From positions 1 through 47,882 of the forward strand of contig CALQCM020000035.1 of NCBI GenBank assembly GCA_943329075.2: a stretch of 47,882 nt of DNA. The letters run 5' to 3'. This DNA comes from Chitinophaga pinensis. GTDB lineage: Bacteria > Pseudomonadota > Gammaproteobacteria > Burkholderiales > SG8-41. Below are positions 35,078 through 43,260 of the stretch, in pieces. The position numbers were made by a program, and so were the translations under genes. Every line of letters begins with the position of its first letter. The stretch's first letter is position 1. The notes under the pieces were generated by a model. The model was not told the origin of the DNA and searched no databases. It saw nothing but the letters and a program-made list of their open reading frames with translations.

Positions 35078-36061
35078 TTAATTCCCCTTGATGCCAGCAG
35101 CCTGAATGATGCGGTTGAACTTGGCGGTTTCGCGCGCAAGGAATTCGACGAACTGTTCGGGCGTGCTTGCCACCACCGTCATGCCTTCGCCGGCAAGGCG
35201 TTCCTTCAATTCGGGCAGATTGAGAATGCGCGCGACTTCCTGCTGCAGCTTGTTGATGGTGTCGCGCGGCGTGCCGCCCTGCACCAGCAGGCCGTACCAG
35301 TTGGTCATGTCGAAACCCCTGAGGCCGGCTTCGGCGATCGACGGCAGTTCCGGCGCGATCGGCGAACGCTGCGGGCTGCTCACACCAAGCGGGCGCAACT
35401 TGCCGGATTTGATCAGCGGCAGGCATTGCAGCACGTTCATGAAATAAATCGGCACCTGGCCGCTCAGCACGTCGATCACCGCCGCGCCCGAACCCTTGAA
35501 GGGAATATGCGCGATCTTGACGCCGGCCATTGAGTTGAAGAGTTCCGCACTCAGATGCGGCAGCGAACCGTTGCCGGCCGAACCGATGTTGAGCGCATCG
35601 GGTTGCGCTTTCGCCAGTGCAATCAGTTCCTTCACGTTTTTTACCGGCAACGAGGGATGCACCACCAGCACCAGCGGGCCCGAGGCGATGTGCGACACCG
35701 GTGCCAGTTCGCGCGCCTGATCGAAGGGCAGGTTTTTGTAGAGCGCAGGATTGGCAGCGTAACCGGCCGGCACGATGAGCATGGTGTGGCCGTCGGGCGG
35801 GCTCTTGGCGACGAAGGCTGCGCCCACTGTGCCGTTGGCGCCGGAACGGTTTTCGACCACCGCCGGCTGGCTGAAGCGTTCATTGAGTTTCTGCCCGATG
35901 GTGCGCGCGAGGATGTCGGTGCCGCCACCGGGCGGATAGGGCGAAACGATGCGCAGCGGGCCGCTGGGATAATTTTGCGCGGTGCAATCGTTGGCAACGG
36001 CAATGAATGCGAAGGCCATTGCGAGCACTGCGCTTTTGCGAAATGCGGAGAATGCTTTCAT
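35078..36061 (-). CDS. Bug/TctC-family substrate-binding protein (tandem copy 1)
   Basis: 327 residues from ATG 36061 (MKAFSAFRKSAVLAMAFAFI, cleavage near CTA-QNYP). SPYPPGGGTDILARTIGQKLNERF, VVENRSGANGTVG, HIPFKGSGAAVIDVLSGQVPIYFMNVLQCLP. Open frame further upstream to 36760 is antisense to the divergent Bug gene. First gene of the run bug-bug-bug-UGSC. Confidence 0.93.
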   Translation of the reverse strand: MKAFSAFRKSAVLAMAFAFIAVANDCTAQNYPSGPLRIVSPYPPGGGTDILARTIGQKLNERFSQPAVVENRSGANGTVGAAFVAKSPPDGHTMLIVPAGYAANPALYKNLPFDQARELAPVSHIASGPLVLVVHPSLPVKNVKELIALAKAQPDALNIGSAGNGSLPHLSAELFNSMAGVKIAHIPFKGSGAAVIDVLSGQVPIYFMNVLQCLPLIKSGKLRPLGVSSPQRSPIAPELPSIAEAGLRGFDMTNWYGLLVQGGTPRDTINKLQQEVARILNLPELKERLAGEGMTVVASTPEQFVEFLARETAKFNRIIQAAGIKGN

Positions 36062-36166
36062 GATTTTCTTTGTCTGAAATTGTCTGCGGTCGCTCGACAG
36101 CCGCCGGATGCGCGGCCGATAATGCGGCTCGACTTGTTGGCGCATTTTAACCGGAAGGCCGTGACG

Positions 36167-37147
36167 ATGAAGCGATGGAAATTCGCAGGCGCAATTGTTT
36201 TTCTCCTGTTGGTGCCGCTGGCGCTCGCCCAGCCTTATCCGAACAAGCGCATCGAACTCATCGTCGGCGGGCCGGCAGGCGGCGGCCTCGATCAGTTGTC
36301 GCGTGCTTTCGAGCAGGCGCTGCGCGAATCGAAAACCATCGAGCAGCCGCTGGTCATCGTCAACATGGGTGGCGGCGCGGGCAATTCGGCCAAGGCCTAC
36401 GTGCATCAGCACAAAGGCGACCCCTATTATCTGTATCTCGACACCAACCGCGTTTATCTGAACAAGCTGCTCGGCACCATCGCGATCGGACACGACGCGA
36501 TCACACCGGTGGGCCGTCTGATCGCCGAATACATGGTGTGGGCAGTGCGTGCCGATTCGCCGCTCAAATCGGCGCGCGAAATTCTCGACCGGCTCAAGGC
36601 CGATCCGGGGTCGGTGGTGTTTGGCCTGTCCTCGCTGCCCTCCAACGACCAGATCAACGTGGTGGCGCCGGCGATTGCGGCGGGTGTCGATGCGAAAAAA
36701 ATGCGTATGGTGGCGTTCAACGCGGCGGGCGGCGTGAACACGCAGCTGCTCGGCGGGCATGTGCCGGTAATCTCAACCACACTGTCGGAGATCATCAGCC
36801 TCGTGCGTGCGGGGCAGGTGCGTCTGCTTGCCGTTTCCGCGCCTGAACGTCTGGGTGGCGAGATGGCTAACGTGCCGCACTGGCGTTCAATCGGCATCGA
36901 CGTCGCGGTGGTGCACTGGCGCGGACTTTTTGCGCCGCCCGATCTTCCGCCCGCAGCGCTCAAATATTGGGAAGACCGGCTGGCGCGTTTCGTTAAAACC
37001 GAGGCGTGGAAAAAAGCGCTGGAGAAATACGGCTGGTCAGACGCCTATCTGAATTCTGCGGCGTTCAAAAAGGAAATGGATAAAGAAGCGGTGCTGTTCG
37101 CCAAAATCCTCACCGATCTTGGCATGGTGAAAAGCGCGTCGCAGTAG
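36167..37147 (+). CDS. Divergent Bug/TctC-like substrate-binding protein
   Basis: 326 residues from ATG 36167, with GGAAGG about 10 bases upstream. Signal MKRWKFAGAIVFLLLVPLALA-QPYPNKRIELIVGGPAGGG. It differs from the other Bugs: the ligand loop reads GPAGGGLDQLSRAFEQAL, and the usual ENRxGAxG segment is replaced by VIVNMGGGAGNSAKAYVH. This suggests a different ligand. Divergent from the tandem Bug operon across a 105-base gap (36062-36166) that must hold both promoters. Last gene of the GC-rich super-cluster. Confidence 0.9.
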   Translation: MKRWKFAGAIVFLLLVPLALAQPYPNKRIELIVGGPAGGGLDQLSRAFEQALRESKTIEQPLVIVNMGGGAGNSAKAYVHQHKGDPYYLYLDTNRVYLNKLLGTIAIGHDAITPVGRLIAEYMVWAVRADSPLKSAREILDRLKADPGSVVFGLSSLPSNDQINVVAPAIAAGVDAKKMRMVAFNAAGGVNTQLLGGHVPVISTTLSEIISLVRAGQVRLLAVSAPERLGGEMANVPHWRSIGIDVAVVHWRGLFAPPDLPPAALKYWEDRLARFVKTEAWKKALEKYGWSDAYLNSAAFKKEMDKEAVLFAKILTDLGMVKSASQ

Positions 37148-37237
37148 GTAGGGGGTTGCGGTGTCGATGCTCAGTCGGCAAACAGTGTGCCGACAGGAGT
37201 GCACGGGTTACGATATTTCATAGAAAAATTGCCGGCT

Positions 37238-37271
37238 CTCCGCCGTAGTTTTCAGGCGTCGCGGAGTTTTT
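37238..37271 (+). terminator. Possible rho-independent terminator after bug
   Basis: CTCCGC (37238-37243) pairs with GCGGAG (37261-37266), followed directly by TTTTT (37267-37271); the loop may be shortened by an inner CG pair. About 90 bases past the Bug stop. A second stem-loop, GTCGGCA/TGCCGAC, lies at 37174-37194 without a T-tract. Confidence 0.45.
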
Positions 37272-37585
37272 CCGTAACCAGGTGCCGGCGGTTGTGGCGG
37301 TCCACCATCACCCCTTGGTGATTTCCCATTCCAATCCTCAACTTTATGTTGTTTGAGGGGTGGATGGCTCTGCGTCATCAGATTGACGCCTGAACCTTCC
37401 GGCCAACCCCGGCCTTGACCAACCCCGGTTTATGTTAGTCCTGGAAACCATATTTCCAACCATCCCGCGTTCGGTCGACGCGATTTTGCGTTCGATCAGC
37501 ATGGCTCATCCATTAATCCGTATGAGATATCTGAGCGAGTTGATACATAAAGTATTATTAATATTTTATGTAATTCTGATATAAA
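37272..37585. other. Gene-free region, turning AT-rich
   Basis: No gene or gene fragment recognised. Contains a direct repeat CCAACCCCGG (near 37403 and 37419) and becomes strongly AT-rich from about 37520, where base composition changes relative to everything upstream. The AT-rich part could hold the promoter for the following genes; candidate boxes are not clear enough to name. Confidence 0.4.
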
Positions 37586-37804
37586 ATGCGTAAAATGTTA
37601 AAAATATTTGAAATTTTAGCAAGAATCATATATGTCGAAACACATGGTATTCCGAGCATTAGGTCGGTTAAGTCGATGCAAAAATTAATGCAGCTTTTGG
37701 CTGCATCGAAAGACGTTATGGCATCAGGGGTCGGTGATCCGCTTGTTGCAGATCTGCGGGGATTTTTACTGAGTGCTGTTAATGCCAGGACGTGTAATCT
37801 ATGA
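37586..37804 (+). CDS. Small hypothetical protein
   Basis: Possible 72-residue protein MRKMLKIFEILARIIYVETH..., no recognisable domain. Its stop overlaps the ATG of the formyltransferase-like gene (ATGA at 37801-37804), the best argument that it is translated. AT-rich at its 5' end. No strong ribosome-binding site. Confidence 0.35.
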   Translation: MRKMLKIFEILARIIYVETHGIPSIRSVKSMQKLMQLLAASKDVMASGVGDPLVADLRGFLLSAVNARTCNL

Positions 37805-38463
37805 TCGAAACAAAAATCAGAATCGCCCTGTTTGGCAGTTTCTATCGCGGTTATTACCTGCTGACTGAATTGCTGCATGGCCCCCTGCGCGAGCGATTCT
37901 GCGTGGTCGGGGTGGCGACCGATGATGTCACGCAGGGCTTTATAAGCCGCGAAAAGCGCGTATGGCAGTACCCCCATCGCCCCGAGGAGGAGACGATGGT
38001 CGGGCAAAAAGCGGAAATGCACGGTCTTGCTGTTTACAAAGGCCGGGTAAAAACCGAGCCGTTTTATGCAATGTACGAGCAGGTATGGCGCCCGCATTTG
38101 TGCATTTCGGCAACTTTTGGGCAGCGCATAGACGCCAGACTCTTCAATTTCCCGCAATTCGGATTTTTCAATATTCACCCTTGCGTCGAGGATGGCTGGC
38201 CTTCCAAATATGCCGGCCCGAACCCTTTTCAGGGGTTGATCCGGGACGGATGCGATCATTCAACTGCAGTGCTGCACCGGGTTGATGCCGGTCTCGATAC
38301 AGGGGAACTGATTGCAATGTCGCCACGCGTTGGTATTCCCCCCGGGGCCTCGGTGGTAGATATGCATAAATTGACTTCCCCGGTGATTGCCAAATTCGCT
38401 GTGCCGGAGTTGGTAAGGCTGGTCGATTTCACGCCGGCCCACAGTCTCGCCGGCAGTGTCTGA
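37801..38463 (+). CDS. Formyltransferase-fold protein
   Basis: 220 residues covering only the formyltransferase catalytic domain (as in methionyl-tRNA and GAR formyltransferases). The N10-formyl-THF chemistry triad is present: N124 and H126 in FFNIHPCVEDGWPSKYAGPN and D162 in HRVDAGLDTGELI. The usual SLLPxYRG after the histidine is changed to CVEDGWPSKYAG. No tRNA-binding C-domain, so it is not Fmt. It may formylate an amino group on a small metabolite or sugar. Followed closely by a solute-binding protein and a symporter. Confidence 0.8.
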   Translation: MIETKIRIALFGSFYRGYYLLTELLHGPLRERFCVVGVATDDVTQGFISREKRVWQYPHRPEEETMVGQKAEMHGLAVYKGRVKTEPFYAMYEQVWRPHLCISATFGQRIDARLFNFPQFGFFNIHPCVEDGWPSKYAGPNPFQGLIRDGCDHSTAVLHRVDAGLDTGELIAMSPRVGIPPGASVVDMHKLTSPVIAKFAVPELVRLVDFTPAHSLAGSV

Positions 38464-38464
38464 G

Positions 38465-39346
38465 ATGGTGCAGCGTGCGGGAAATAATGCCGGTTGGCCA
38501 GGCCTCAGGTGTGGTCGTGCGGCTGCGGCGTATGTGCTCCTGCTTTGCTGGTCGGTGTCCGCGGCTTTTGCACAGTCCACCCTGGTGAAGGTGGCGGATG
38601 GCCGTTTGGTTGCCGCTGAACTGGCGCGCATCATTAATCGCGGAGTTTTGATCGTCGCACTTCACGAAAAGGACACCCCGCCGTTTTTTTATGAGAAGGA
38701 CGGTGTGTTGGTCGGGTTTGATATCGAACTTGTGCAGCGCATCGGTGACCAACTAAAGGTACCTTTACAGTTCGACCGCAGCGCAAGAACTTATGATGAA
38801 GTTGCGCAGAAAGTGGCGATCGGGAAGGCCGATGTCGGAGTCAGCAAACTGGCGCGTACTCTAAAACGTGCCGAGTCGGTGCTCTTTTCCGACCCGTACA
38901 TGCGTCTTGAACATTCTTTGCTGATCAATCGACTGGCTTTTGCCGGCATGGCGCGGGATCAGACCGTTGCACAGGCTGTGCGGAACTTCAACGGCACCAT
39001 CGGTGTGCTGGCGGGATCGGCGTGGGAGGAATTCGCGCAGCGTAACTTCGACAAAGCAACGGTAGTTCCCTTTCCAACCTGGGCCAAAGCGGTCCAGGCG
39101 GCGAGGGAAGGGCGGGTCGTCGCTGCCTACCGGGATGGTATCGAGGTCCGCATGGTAATGGCTGCCGATCCCCAACTGGCGTTGACTATGCGTACGGTCA
39201 GTTTTACTGACCTCGCGTCGATGCTATGTGTGGTCGTCGGTACTCGGGATCTGGTCTTGCGTTCCCTGATTAATGAAATCGTCGCCAACCAAAAAGAACA
39301 GCCGACGGTCGAGAAATTGCTGAAAAGAATCGCGACAATAAAATGA
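38465..39346 (+). CDS. Family 3 (amino-acid type) extracellular solute-binding protein
   Basis: About 293 residues from ATG 38465 (GTG 38456 overlaps the formyltransferase stop). Signal with AAAYVLLLCWSVSAAFA-QST. SBP-family-3 features: RGVLIVALHEKDTPPFFYEKDGVLVGFDIELVQRIGDQL, then A-IGKADVGVSKLARTLKRAESVLFSDPY and GTIGVLAGSAWEEF. Such proteins normally serve ABC transporters, but no ABC permease or ATPase is near; the next gene is a DAACS symporter. Confidence 0.87.
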   Translation: MVQRAGNNAGWPGLRCGRAAAAYVLLLCWSVSAAFAQSTLVKVADGRLVAAELARIINRGVLIVALHEKDTPPFFYEKDGVLVGFDIELVQRIGDQLKVPLQFDRSARTYDEVAQKVAIGKADVGVSKLARTLKRAESVLFSDPYMRLEHSLLINRLAFAGMARDQTVAQAVRNFNGTIGVLAGSAWEEFAQRNFDKATVVPFPTWAKAVQAAREGRVVAAYRDGIEVRMVMAADPQLALTMRTVSFTDLASMLCVVVGTRDLVLRSLINEIVANQKEQPTVEKLLKRIATIK

Positions 39347-39356
39347 AATTCCACCG

Positions 39357-40643
39357 GTGAAAAAAATCCCTGTGCTTCAGCGTCTCCAGCGTGCTGCGAC
39401 AAGCCCGTGGACGATCCTCGCTTGCATTGCGCTGGGATTTGGCCTTGGAACAATTGATCCGGACCATGCAAAAAATCTGGACATGGTGGGAATTATCTAC
39501 GTCGATCTTCTCAAGATGATTATTCTGCCTTTCATGGTTTCAGCAGTGATTTTCAGTCTGCAAAAATTATTTCGCGACGGCGAGGTTGGGAAGATATTAG
39601 GGCGCACGGTGATGGTCATTTTGACCATGTCTATCGTGGCGGCACTGCTTGCCGGGATCGGCCACCAGATCATGCGCCCTGGTGTGGATATGTCGCCCGA
39701 GGCGAGGGCTGCGCTTGGCAATATCGTCGGCGCCTCAGTCGAAAACAGTCATGTCGAACTGAGCCTGCACGGAGAGGTTGAAAAACCGAAACCATCAGCT
39801 GTCCATGCGGTAGTGGCGTCACTGGTGCCGTCCAATATATTTGCCGCGCTGGCGAGTGGTGAAACGCTAAAGGCACTGGTATTCGCACTTTTGTTCGGTG
39901 TTGCAGTCGGTCAGGTGCCTGGGAAGATATCCGATGGACTTGCGCAGACACTTGAGACCATCTACTGCGCCTGCCAGTTGCTAACCCGTTGGATCAGTTT
40001 GCCGGTCCCTGTGGTGCTTGTTTGTATGATTGCTGCGCAGGTGGCGGATAGCGGAGTTGGACCTATAAAGACCATGCTTGGCTTTGTCGGCGCCTATCTC
40101 GTAGTGTGCGCGGTATTGCTGGGACTGGCGGTCCTGGTGCTTGCCCGGAGGGCCGGTACCTCTTTTGCTCTTGCGCTTGACACTATGCGGGAACCATTCG
40201 CGCTTGGCGTTGGGACGAACAACAGCGCATCTTGTATGCCGGTGATGATCGATGGTCTGGCGGGCAGGCTGGCTTTTAAGCGGGCTCAGGTAGAGCTTCT
40301 CGTGCCGCTCTCGGTTCTTTTGTTCCGCGCAGGGGCTATCGCCTACTTTGTTTGCGCGACCCTGTTCACGGCCGCCATTTACGAGCGTGCACTGAGCGGA
40401 TCAGACCTGATTGTGGTCATGTTGTTTTCCGTGCTTTCGGGTTTTGCATCCACCGGGATGGCGGGAATTCTTACCATCACCATGATAGGCAACGCTTGCA
40501 GCTATCTCGGTTTGCCGTTCGAGGCGGCGTTTATTCTATTCGTTGCAGTGGATCCGATATGTGCCATGGGGCGGACTGCAGTGACGGTCATTGGAAGTTG
40601 TGCGGCAGTGTCGATGGTATGCGGTAGACCACTACGACCTTGA
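39357..40643 (+). CDS. Dicarboxylate/amino acid:cation symporter (DAACS/GltP-DctA family)
   Basis: 428 residues, GTG start at 39357, 10 bases after the binding-protein gene. Hydrophobic throughout, with MVGIIYVDLLKMIILPFMVSAVIFSLQKL as the GltPh-like helix. The C-terminal transport core has VGTNNSASCMPVMIDGL (HP1-like, replacing the usual serine-rich SSSATLP) and FASTGMAGILTITMIGNACSYLGLP (TM7-HP2 region). Sodium or proton-coupled uptake of dicarboxylates or acidic amino acids is expected. The changed HP1 motif implies a different substrate. Confidence 0.9.
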   Translation: MKKIPVLQRLQRAATSPWTILACIALGFGLGTIDPDHAKNLDMVGIIYVDLLKMIILPFMVSAVIFSLQKLFRDGEVGKILGRTVMVILTMSIVAALLAGIGHQIMRPGVDMSPEARAALGNIVGASVENSHVELSLHGEVEKPKPSAVHAVVASLVPSNIFAALASGETLKALVFALLFGVAVGQVPGKISDGLAQTLETIYCACQLLTRWISLPVPVVLVCMIAAQVADSGVGPIKTMLGFVGAYLVVCAVLLGLAVLVLARRAGTSFALALDTMREPFALGVGTNNSASCMPVMIDGLAGRLAFKRAQVELLVPLSVLLFRAGAIAYFVCATLFTAAIYERALSGSDLIVVMLFSVLSGFASTGMAGILTITMIGNACSYLGLPFEAAFILFVAVDPICAMGRTAVTVIGSCAAVSMVCGRPLRP

Positions 40644-40897
40644 GGCCTGAGCATGGTAAAGCGCCTGCTTGATATCTCAAGGAGTGGCTGAGCATCGCCG
40701 GCTGAAATTATGCTCAGGGTAAGCGGAGGTCTTCAACCCCGCCTTCGATGGCACTTTATCCGGCAGAGCGCGGCAACGTTCCAGCACAAATCGATGGTGG
40801 GTCGAGCGGTTACACGGCAATGACGTGTTCAACAGATCGCGCCAATAATTTTTTTTCGAAGCAAAATTAAGTAAGCTTTTCATCGGACCAGTTAAAA
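40644..40897. other. Intergenic, no gene seen
   Basis: 254 bases between the symporter and the cyclase. An AT-rich run at 40846-40875 probably lies in the cyclase promoter region. A - strand frame across it (40677-40883) has no recognisable similarity and I do not call it. Confidence 0.4.
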
Positions 40898-43027
40898 ATG
40901 AGAAAACGCCGTTTGAGTTTCAGTTTAAGAGCTGGAATGAGTATTTTGGTGTTTAGTATTATCGGCCTGTCTTATTGGGGATTCTTCGCCTATTCATATC
41001 TGGCGAGCTCTAATGTTTATAAAGAAAATGCCCTGAAATATATTTCGAAGCATAACAATGAGATCGGTTTCAAGCTGGAGGTTTTGCTAAACCCCATCGG
41101 CAACTCCTTAAAAATAATAAGAAAACAAATTTCCGATAGTCCTGGATATTTTACGAGTCAGAAATTCGCGGAAACCTTATTGTTGCATCTGCAAAATCAG
41201 AAGGATCTCATCTCTATTTTTATAGCATCGGCAAGCGGCGATTACATGCAGGTTCAGAACACGCGCCCCAGCATGATAGTTGCGGGCCGTGTGGCACCCG
41301 TTGGTGCCGCATACAACAAGTGGAATGTTGTGCGGTCGGACGAATCAGCCGCAGATATAGTTTCCCGGTATTCTTTCTACGGACCCGCGAATCAGCTCAT
41401 TGATTCTTTTGATCTGAAAAATAAATATGACCCGAGGCAGCGCCCGTTCTATAAAAACATCGAAAGAAGTATGGTGGCAGATCCAGGCGGTGATTTTGTC
41501 CAGATAGATCCGCCGTATATCGCGAGCAGTACAAAACAATATACGTTTACACTGACGACACCCGTGGTATCAAAAAAGAAACTGCTGGGCATGGTCGGCC
41601 AATCTTTCGAAATTCGTACGATATCAAATTTTTTTCAATCCAATAAAATTAGTAAAAACAGTCAGACGTTTGTTGTTGATGCCTCTGGAAAAATAATCAT
41701 TGGTACGGATTTCGAGAAGATGTTTTATGAGAAGGACGGTGCTGTGGCGTCGCGCAGTCTCCTGGATTACGCCGATCCTGCTGTGAATATCGCTGCCGCA
41801 GAGCGGAGTCGCGCTGCCAATAAGCCCTTTGAATTCGTGTCAGGTGAGAAGTCCCGGAAATATCTGGCCCAGTTTTCCCCCTTTCCAAATAAACTCAACC
41901 AGCAATGGGAAATTCTTTCTGTCGCGCCGTTGGAAGACTTTTTGGAAGAGATGGAGGCTGCCAATCACAGCTTACTGGTGTTCGGTGCCGGACTGGCAAT
42001 AATCCTGCTGATAATTTTTTATTACGTGGTCAAGGTTTTGATTTCGAAACCTGTCGAGGGCCTGGTGTTCGAATTGCAGCAATTGCTTGAATTTAATAAT
42101 TCAAGTGGAGTGCACCGATTGCAAACCCGAATAGAGGAGCTTGGCATCCTTGCAGACGCAATCAACAGGCTGAAGGTGACGCTTAACGCGTTTGTTGCCT
42201 ATGTGCCGCGTGATCTTGTCGGCGGGCTGTTGAAATCAGGTCGGCCTATCGAGATTGGCGGTGAGAGTCGTTATATGACGATCCTGTTTTCTGATCTTCA
42301 AGGCTTTTCAAGTTTGTCCGAAGTGACGCCGACACGTGAACTTCTGCGCCGGGTTTCTGCATATCTTGAGTTGATGACTTTTTCCGTCAAGGAAGAGCGC
42401 GGCACTGTTGACAAGTTTATAGGTGACTCGGTTATGGCTTTCTGGGGCGCTCCGGAGCTCAACCAAAACCATGCTTATCATGCGTGTGTCGCGGCTATAC
42501 GCGGGATGCGGCGTATGGTGAAACTCAATGATGACCTCGTGGCCGCCAAAGCGCCGCCCCTTGTGGTGCGTATCGGCATTCATTCAGATGCTGTTCTTGT
42601 CGGCAATATTGGTTCCATGGAACGTCTCAGTTATACGGTGATGGGTGACGGCGTTAACGTTGCTTCCCGTCTTGAGGGGGTGAATAAAGAATTCTCAACG
42701 AATATTTGTATAAGTCACGCCGTATTTATGGAGGCGGGCGAACGGCTGTGTGTTCGGCCCATCGACCTCATCAAAGTAAAGGGGCGCGCCGCGGATATTG
42801 CGATTTATGAGTTATTGGGTATTCGTGACGGGGATGCAGAGACGCGACCGACTGCAAGGGATGTCGAACTTGGCGGTGAAACTGCCAATGCATTTGCGAG
42901 TTATCGTGCCGGAGCGTATGCAGAGGCTGCCGCTCTCTATGACTCAATCAGCCAGCAGTTTAATGATCCGCTGTCCAGAATCATGGCGGAGAAATGCCTT
43001 TTGCTCGGGCGCCGTGACGTTTCCTGA
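40898..43027 (+). CDS. Membrane-bound class III adenylate/guanylate cyclase with Cache-type sensor
   Basis: 709 residues. Membrane helix 1 about 13-35; periplasmic double-Cache-like sensor about 40-350 (includes YDPRQRPFYKN and FTLTTPVVSKKKLLGMVG); helix 2 about 355-378; HAMP-like linker to about 430; cyclase domain about 455-640. The catalytic domain has metal aspartates in ILFSDLQGFS (about 463) and DKFIGDSVMAFWG (about 508), and YTVMGDGVNVASRLEGVNK with the Asn/Arg transition-state residues, so it looks active. The lysine in DKFIGD and the YTVMGD aspartate favour ATP as substrate. Possibly senses a ligand handled by the preceding transporter genes. Confidence 0.92.
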   Translation: MRKRRLSFSLRAGMSILVFSIIGLSYWGFFAYSYLASSNVYKENALKYISKHNNEIGFKLEVLLNPIGNSLKIIRKQISDSPGYFTSQKFAETLLLHLQNQKDLISIFIASASGDYMQVQNTRPSMIVAGRVAPVGAAYNKWNVVRSDESAADIVSRYSFYGPANQLIDSFDLKNKYDPRQRPFYKNIERSMVADPGGDFVQIDPPYIASSTKQYTFTLTTPVVSKKKLLGMVGQSFEIRTISNFFQSNKISKNSQTFVVDASGKIIIGTDFEKMFYEKDGAVASRSLLDYADPAVNIAAAERSRAANKPFEFVSGEKSRKYLAQFSPFPNKLNQQWEILSVAPLEDFLEEMEAANHSLLVFGAGLAIILLIIFYYVVKVLISKPVEGLVFELQQLLEFNNSSGVHRLQTRIEELGILADAINRLKVTLNAFVAYVPRDLVGGLLKSGRPIEIGGESRYMTILFSDLQGFSSLSEVTPTRELLRRVSAYLELMTFSVKEERGTVDKFIGDSVMAFWGAPELNQNHAYHACVAAIRGMRRMVKLNDDLVAAKAPPLVVRIGIHSDAVLVGNIGSMERLSYTVMGDGVNVASRLEGVNKEFSTNICISHAVFMEAGERLCVRPIDLIKVKGRAADIAIYELLGIRDGDAETRPTARDVELGGETANAFASYRAGAYAEAAALYDSISQQFNDPLSRIMAEKCLLLGRRDVS

Positions 43028-43260
43028 TCTGTGCCAACATCATCGCTAACCAAATGCTGGCTCTGGGGCAGTAGCCGCTGCGATTGCAGCATCCGGGCCG
43101 GCTACTTATGCCGCTGGCGTCACTGCCAAATGGATTCAAAAATTGGCAAGAATGCTGGCAAGGGGTCTGATGAGATAGTGGCTATTAAGGGGCTTTAGTA
43201 TCGGATGTATGCCCCAGATGTGCTGATCTAAATCACTCAATACAACCTAAAGAGGCTTAA
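43028..43260. other. Intergenic, no gene seen
   Basis: 233 bases. Contains only AAAGAGG (43249-43255), a good ribosome-binding site for the next gene. Composition shifts to AT-rich from here. Confidence 0.4.

Noticed and set aside
35555..36166. Long + strand extension before the Bug gene at 36167
   Set aside because: Antisense to tandem copy 1; composition (His/Arg/Gly-rich) is that of a shadow frame.
37558..38259. A 233-residue - strand ORF
   Set aside because: It is antisense to the formyltransferase-like gene, whose catalytic N, H and D residues confirm the + strand.
40677..40883. A 68-residue - strand ORF between symporter and cyclase
   Set aside because: No similarity, no ribosome-binding site and no neighbour in the same direction.
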